This document shows positions 13,940 through 14,497 of a DNA stretch of 14,497 nt, piece by piece (the stretch's first letter is position 1; each line of letters opens with the position of its first letter). Where the stretch lies: the NCBI GenBank assembly GCA_913053665.1, contig CAJXGR010000044.1, forward strand, positions 1-14,497, read 5' to 3'. Under the pieces are notes generated by a model. It made no database searches. It saw nothing but the letters and a program-made list of their open reading frames with translations, and was not told the origin of the DNA. The position numbers and the translations under genes were made by a program. The DNA comes from an uncultured Spirochaetia bacterium (GTDB taxonomy: Bacteria; Spirochaetota; UBA6919).

Positions 13940-14409
13940 GTGGCTTCATTTGGCACAATTCTCTCCATTTCATGGTAATTCTGGTATATATACCTAAAAT
14001 CGGTGGGTTTACTCACAGGATAATGTTTTTTTCAATTGTTTTCCAGGGCTGCTGATCACTTGAGCTGCAAATCGATTTAGAAGATCGTAATACCAAAAAC
14101 CTGTGTGGTAGAATAGATTTTCCATCACGACCTCTGCCATCATGGCCATTCGTTTAATATTTATGCCAGGAAATGAATCTAGCCAAAGGGATCAAAAAAG
14201 TATAAAAAAAATACACTTTTACATGTAATTAAAGTATATTAAACTGTATAATAAATGGCATCAGTTTTAGAAACTGCCTATAAAAAATTATAACACCTAA
14301 TCAAACAGCACTTTAATAATATTCTTTTAACTCCTGCAAAATAATTGACAAGCAATTTATGAATAAGTCGATATGATATTATCCATATTTATTCATCAGG
14401 ACGGTTTTA
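13940..14409. other. 470-bp AT-rich gap right of ligA
   Basis: No long gene is visible. A perfect 12-bp palindrome GGTATATATACC occurs at 13983-13994, about 55 bp upstream of the ligA start, and could be part of its promoter or an operator. A short - strand open frame lies at 14009-14149. CAGTTT/AAACTG (14262-14267 and 14271-14276) is a 6-bp dyad. TTGACA occurs at 14345-14350, with TATGAT at 14372-14377, a 21-bp spacing that is too long for a standard promoter. GAATAA (14361-14366) is repeated inverted in CATATTTATTC (14384-14394). I see no tRNA or IS ends. Confidence 0.5.
14009..14149 (-). CDS. Possible small ORF upstream of ligA (hypothetical)
   Basis: On the - strand, ATG at 14149 opens a 46-codon frame ending at TAA 14009-14011. 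It reads MAMMAEVVMENLFYHTGFWY and continues with DLLNRFAAQVISS and a basic tail. An internal ATG at 14125 has AGAGGT (14130-14135) 4 nt upstream and would give 38 residues. The frame remains open a further 14 codons upstream of ATG 14149. The composition looks protein-like, but no family is recognised and the RBS is modest. It would run in the same direction as ligA, 81 bp before its GTG. It could be a small gene, a remnant of a longer gene, or chance. Confidence 0.25.
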   Translation of the reverse strand: MAMMAEVVMENLFYHTGFWYYDLLNRFAAQVISSPGKQLKKTLSCE

Positions 14410-14497
14410 ATGGGAGAAAATCATTTGTGCCTGAAGCGGGGGAAAGGATTTTACTCTTACTTTGTATAAAGCTCTGAAAGACGATAAACATGATATG
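14410..14497 (+). pseudogene. Broken start of a PP-loop ATPase gene (DUF71/Dph6-like), truncated by the window edge
   Basis: In the frame of base 14411 the sequence reads EKIICA, then TGA (14432-14434), then SGGKDFTLTLYKALKDD up to the window end. SGGKD followed by T.ALYKAL is the PP-loop of the DUF71/diphthine-ammonia ligase-like ATP pyrophosphatases, and a Trp normally precedes the first Ser, exactly where TGA stands. The likely start, ATG 14410, is one base out of frame, and TAA (14408-14410) closes the readable frame just upstream. Removing one G from ATGGGAG and changing TGA to TGG would restore a normal N terminus. The last PP-loop residue is Phe where Ser is usual. These three faults suggest gene decay, but assembly or sequencing errors could also explain the first two. 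AGGA at 14398-14401 is a fair RBS for ATG 14410. Confidence 0.55.

Noticed and set aside
14432..14434. TGA decoded as Trp or selenocysteine
   Set aside because: Other genes in the window end in TGA (1671-1673, 3410-3412, 11557-11559), the reading frame is also broken upstream, and the expected residue is Trp, not Cys.
14410..14469. A 19-codon ORF from ATG 14410 as a real small gene
   Set aside because: The adjacent frame has a clear SGGKD PP-loop, so this frame is better explained as a shifted reading of a damaged gene.
1..14497. CRISPR array, tRNA, rRNA or IS element
   Set aside because: No regularly spaced repeats, cloverleaf, rRNA segment or transposase frame was found on either strand.

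Overview
The window looks like a chromosomal segment from an aerobic or microaerobic Gram-negative-type bacterium with moderately AT-rich DNA. The lineage cannot be fixed from the sequence. A CoxB/CoxA/CoxC/Cox4 set with a divergent second subunit III and a small CSVCG membrane protein would fit an uncultured or candidate phylum, but this is only an impression. Three stop codon types are in use, several genes end in TGA, and TTG and GTG starts are common.

Region 1 (1-5121, + strand) is one tightly packed membrane-protein operon. It begins with a tandem array of at least three paralogous polytopic membrane proteins: the tail of one copy and two complete copies, each with a TTG start and a duplicated 30-bp spacer. 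RDD, SpoIIM/DUF95, DUF4129-like and DUF4350-like proteins follow, mostly with overlapping or abutting ends. This set usually travels with a MoxR AAA+ ATPase and a DUF58 protein. Neither is in view; they may lie to the left. Next is a separately promoted KaiC/RecA-like single-domain ATPase (5229-6098) whose catalytic Glu pair appears replaced.

Region 2 (6099-11807, + strand) is a cytochrome c oxidase operon: a 490-bp leader with a possible promoter, a dyad and a 19-codon leader ORF, then coxB, coxA, coxC, a subunit IV gene, a second divergent coxC and a small CSVCG membrane protein. CoxA keeps all heme and CuB ligands, the active-site Tyr and the gating Glu, so it reads as an A-family O2 reductase. 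However, every K-channel position I can align is lost (K to M, T to F, S to G, and the subunit II entrance Glu to Ala). CoxB carries about 70 extra residues inside the CuA domain. Two near-perfect GC-rich palindromes of one family sit in the two longest gaps of the operon.

Region 3 (11808-14497) holds ligA (NAD-dependent DNA ligase) on the - strand, convergent with the cox operon, with a hairpin between them. To its right is an AT-rich gap with a possible small - strand ORF. At the window edge is the start of a + strand PP-loop (DUF71/Dph6-like) gene whose first codons are broken by a frame change and an in-frame TGA.

The points most worth following are the oxidase without a recognisable K-channel, the enlarged CuA domain, the paired subunit III genes, and the paired palindromes with covarying flanks.
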